Shown here one piece after another: positions 61,734 through 64,000 of a stretch of 64,000 nucleotides of DNA. Position 1 is the first letter of the stretch, and every line of letters begins with the position of its first letter. The stretch spans positions 8,405,001 to 8,469,000 of the forward strand of contig NC_066588.1 of assembly GCF_905475345.1 (NCBI RefSeq), in the 5' to 3' direction. The stretch is from Vespula vulgaris (taxonomy: Eukaryota > Arthropoda > Insecta > Hymenoptera > Vespidae). The notes below the pieces were generated by a model, which was not told the DNA's origin, searched no databases, and worked only from the letters and a program-made list of their open reading frames with translations. The position numbers and the translations under genes are program-made.

Positions 61734-63950
61734 TTACTTATTTTTCTGATACCCATACGAATTCCATTCTGAAAAATAAAATATGAAAATTCGATTAATC
61801 GAAGAAACGTTTTTAATAAAATATAATGAAAAATGGTTTATAAATATATATAATGATTAACATCGTCATTTATATACGTAAACGAAAGCATATGTTGTTT
61901 TCACGTTAACATATATAATAAAGCTGTTACCTTTTATTCTATCTTCGTATTGAAGAATCGTCGGATACCAATCGGCACTGGTGTAATCGATTTCAGGTAA
62001 TTGGCCGCCATAATTTTTTGGTAAATGACTAGGTGCAATATGACTATGCAACGAAGACATTTTCGTGCCGTGGAAAAACATACGTTTCTTTAATTTTTCA
62101 CGAACGAACGGCTTAAACATTTGCCAAACCATATTGAAAAGGAACGGCTGTTTTACGATATGAACCTAAGACATTAATAATGATGTATCATTGTTATTTC
62201 ATTTTCCCAAGAGTTGACAAAGAGTAAAACAATGACGTTACGAAAACGACGTGTCGATTTGAATTATTCATGATTATATTCTAACCTCCTTCAATCGGAA
62301 CGGTAATGCATCTTGAATGAAAGTTAGAAGTCTCATATTAAAAGATGGTGTCAAACCCATCACCTGTTTCATCGAGAGCCCATCGAAATCCATTATTACG
62401 ATGGAACCACGTACCTGATGAAAGAACAAAGTTTTATTGTTTAATATTCTTTATCGAAGAACAAAAAATTAAAGAAAAAGAAGAAGAAAAAACAGGACAA
62501 AATATAAATGATTATGATCATACTTGGGTCTCAGGTTCGAACATGGCGGCCACATGGATGAGATAGAGCAATCGAAATAATTGATCGGCATTAATTTTCG
62601 AAGGGTCCCAAGTTTTGCCGACGTTAATTAACAACACTCTTCGCCTCTTTTCATCTCTAGTTTTAAGAACATTGACGACGTTGTGCTCGAGAAAAGATTT
62701 CTTTTCATCGGAAGGTATTAAATTGTCCAAAAGTGCAGCTTGCTTCTGTTTAAAATCGGCGATTCTTTTTATCAATTCGTAAGCACTTTCCGGATAATAT
62801 TTGCATGGTCGAAGAAAGATCATAAGGAATTCATCGTCCGTTCTAAAATGTAAGGTTTTGTCCTCTGAAAATAAGAATTGATATTTTGTAAGAATCGAAA
62901 GAAACTACTACGTTGATTATTCTTCGATTACAGCGGATGTAAACTAACATCGCGTGATCGAAAATGTTTCCTTGGCCGTTTGCAAATTACCCCGATCAAT
63001 TTGATTAGAGGAAATTTTCAAGAAAAACGTTCATTCGATATCAAATGAATTCAAGAAAAGAAACTATAACGAGAAAATATGATTGTATGAAATTGATAAG
63101 TTATATTTAATTATATGATAATAACACTTATATTTATCGCTTAAGAGTGTCGAACATATGGTACACTCTTATACACGCTTATTGCCAATAAATCGTGACA
63201 TATAAAGAACGATCTCATCGAATAAATCGATCAATTTTTATCTGTTTTTTAAATGAAGATCGTTGATTGAAGATTAATCGTCTTATCAAAATGCGAGATA
63301 GTATCAAAATCTCTATATTCCGTATTACGAGATATTAATCAATAAAAAATGTTTGTTAAGGAGATGCACATGATCGTTACTAAAACATTTATTCTGATAA
63401 GTTACTTAAAATATATTTCTTTCTCGAAGAATCGAAAAATTTATTATAATAGAAAAAAGATCTTACGAACACGATCCGAGTTATATCGAAAGGAGAAGAA
63501 AATACGATGATAACGCTCTTATCTCGGACATATGTGATCCCCTCATTTCCGAACGTATCAAGTGTTGCCTATACGATATGTGGACCGTGTGAAAACATTT
63601 TTTTCTACAATTCGATTTCTTCTAAGATCATGGATTGAGTAAATATTTATATCCGAACGAATTGTATACAATATCGAATCTTTTAATAGACTCTACTTAT
63701 TTTTAAAACAAAGATACCTTAAATCTTCATCATTTTTACAAGTATTAGAACATTAATACGTATGCGAATGTGAATTGATGAATGAAATGTGAAAAATTAA
63801 AAATAACAAATAAAAATATATTTCACCTTCGATATACTTCCTCAAAGTGTTGATACCATTTTTCACATTTTCCTCGGTTTCCCTGAGTTCTTTTACCGCG
63901 ACGACTTTGGTCTCCGAATCGATTGGGTATTCTTCTAATTCAAAGGACAT
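61734..63950 (-). CDS. CRAL-TRIO domain protein 4
   Basis: Coding exons: 63950-63827, 62864-62524, 62414-62286, 62165-61931, 61768-61734. They total 864 nt (287 residues); phases are 1, 0, 0, 1. The short N-terminus (MSFELEEYPIDSETKVVAVK) is followed by the helices ELRETEENVKNGINTL and DDEFLMIFLRPCKYYPESAY, close to gene 2. The lipid-binding domain has RRVLLINVGKTWDPSK, GSIVIMDFDGLSMKQV, LKEVHIVKQPFLFNMVWQMF, MFFHGTKMSSL and LPKNYGG. The tiny last exon encodes EWNSYGYQKNK. It is the most compact copy and clearly related to gene 2. The first 50 bp upstream reach the window edge, so an extra upstream coding exon like that of gene 2 cannot be excluded. Ligand unknown. Confidence 0.92.
62865..63826 (-). 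other. Intron 1 of CRAL-TRIO gene 4
   Basis: A 962-bp AT-rich intron between the N-terminal exon and the main CRAL-TRIO exon. Nothing else recognised in it. Confidence 0.8.
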
Positions 63951-64000
63951 CCTTCGAGAGTCTTTCTTTCTCTTCGAAATAAAAACAATCGGCGAACCCT

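Overview
The window is nuclear DNA from an insect, most likely an aculeate hymenopteran (wasp, bee or ant). The evidence is AT-rich DNA with compact exons, GT-AG introns, insect-type TATA/Inr motifs, long perfect (CT)n, (GA)n and (TA)n microsatellites, three intron-bearing tRNA-Tyr genes, and insect gene content (two chitin deacetylases, an AC3-type adenylate cyclase, a CRAL-TRIO family). Order level is inference; species cannot be called. There are no operons. All exon junctions reported here were read by hand and checked for reading phase.

Layout. 1-2.7 kb (-): 5' part of a chitin deacetylase of the vermiform/CDA2 type, including two alternative chitin-binding exons that cannot be joined to each other in frame. 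10.3-11.1 kb (+): three tRNA-Tyr genes with different introns, plus two decayed tRNA-Tyr copies. 12.4-12.6 kb (-): a small broken coding fragment. 15.4-18.0 kb (-): complete chitin deacetylase of the serpentine/CDA1 type. 23.9-28.6 kb (+): a four-exon, 269-residue protein that I do not recognise, with a His/Ser-rich middle and a C-terminal membrane segment. 30.5-30.8 kb: a MITE-like inverted-repeat element. 34.0-40.3 kb (-): complete nine-exon adenylate cyclase type 3. 41.9-44.7 kb (-), 52.2-56.5 kb (+), 57.3-59.8 kb (-) and 61.7-63.95 kb (-): four CRAL-TRIO lipid-transfer-type genes. The last three share intron phases and a tiny last coding exon and are evidently local duplicates.

How the genes fit together. 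The two chitin deacetylases lie in tandem, as verm and serp do in other insects, and act on extracellular chitin of cuticle and trachea. The CRAL-TRIO cluster should bind small hydrophobic ligands (retinoid, tocopherol or phosphoinositide type) in the cytosol. Ac3 makes cAMP at the membrane. No functional link between the three blocks is visible. The rest is AT-rich intergenic and intronic DNA dominated by simple repeats. I found no CRISPR array, virus or intact transposase gene. The most interesting unexplained items are the unrecognised tail-anchored protein, the frameshifted coding fragment near 12.5 kb, the TA-flanked MITE-like element, and a possible alternative promoter inside the first intron of the 52 kb CRAL-TRIO gene.
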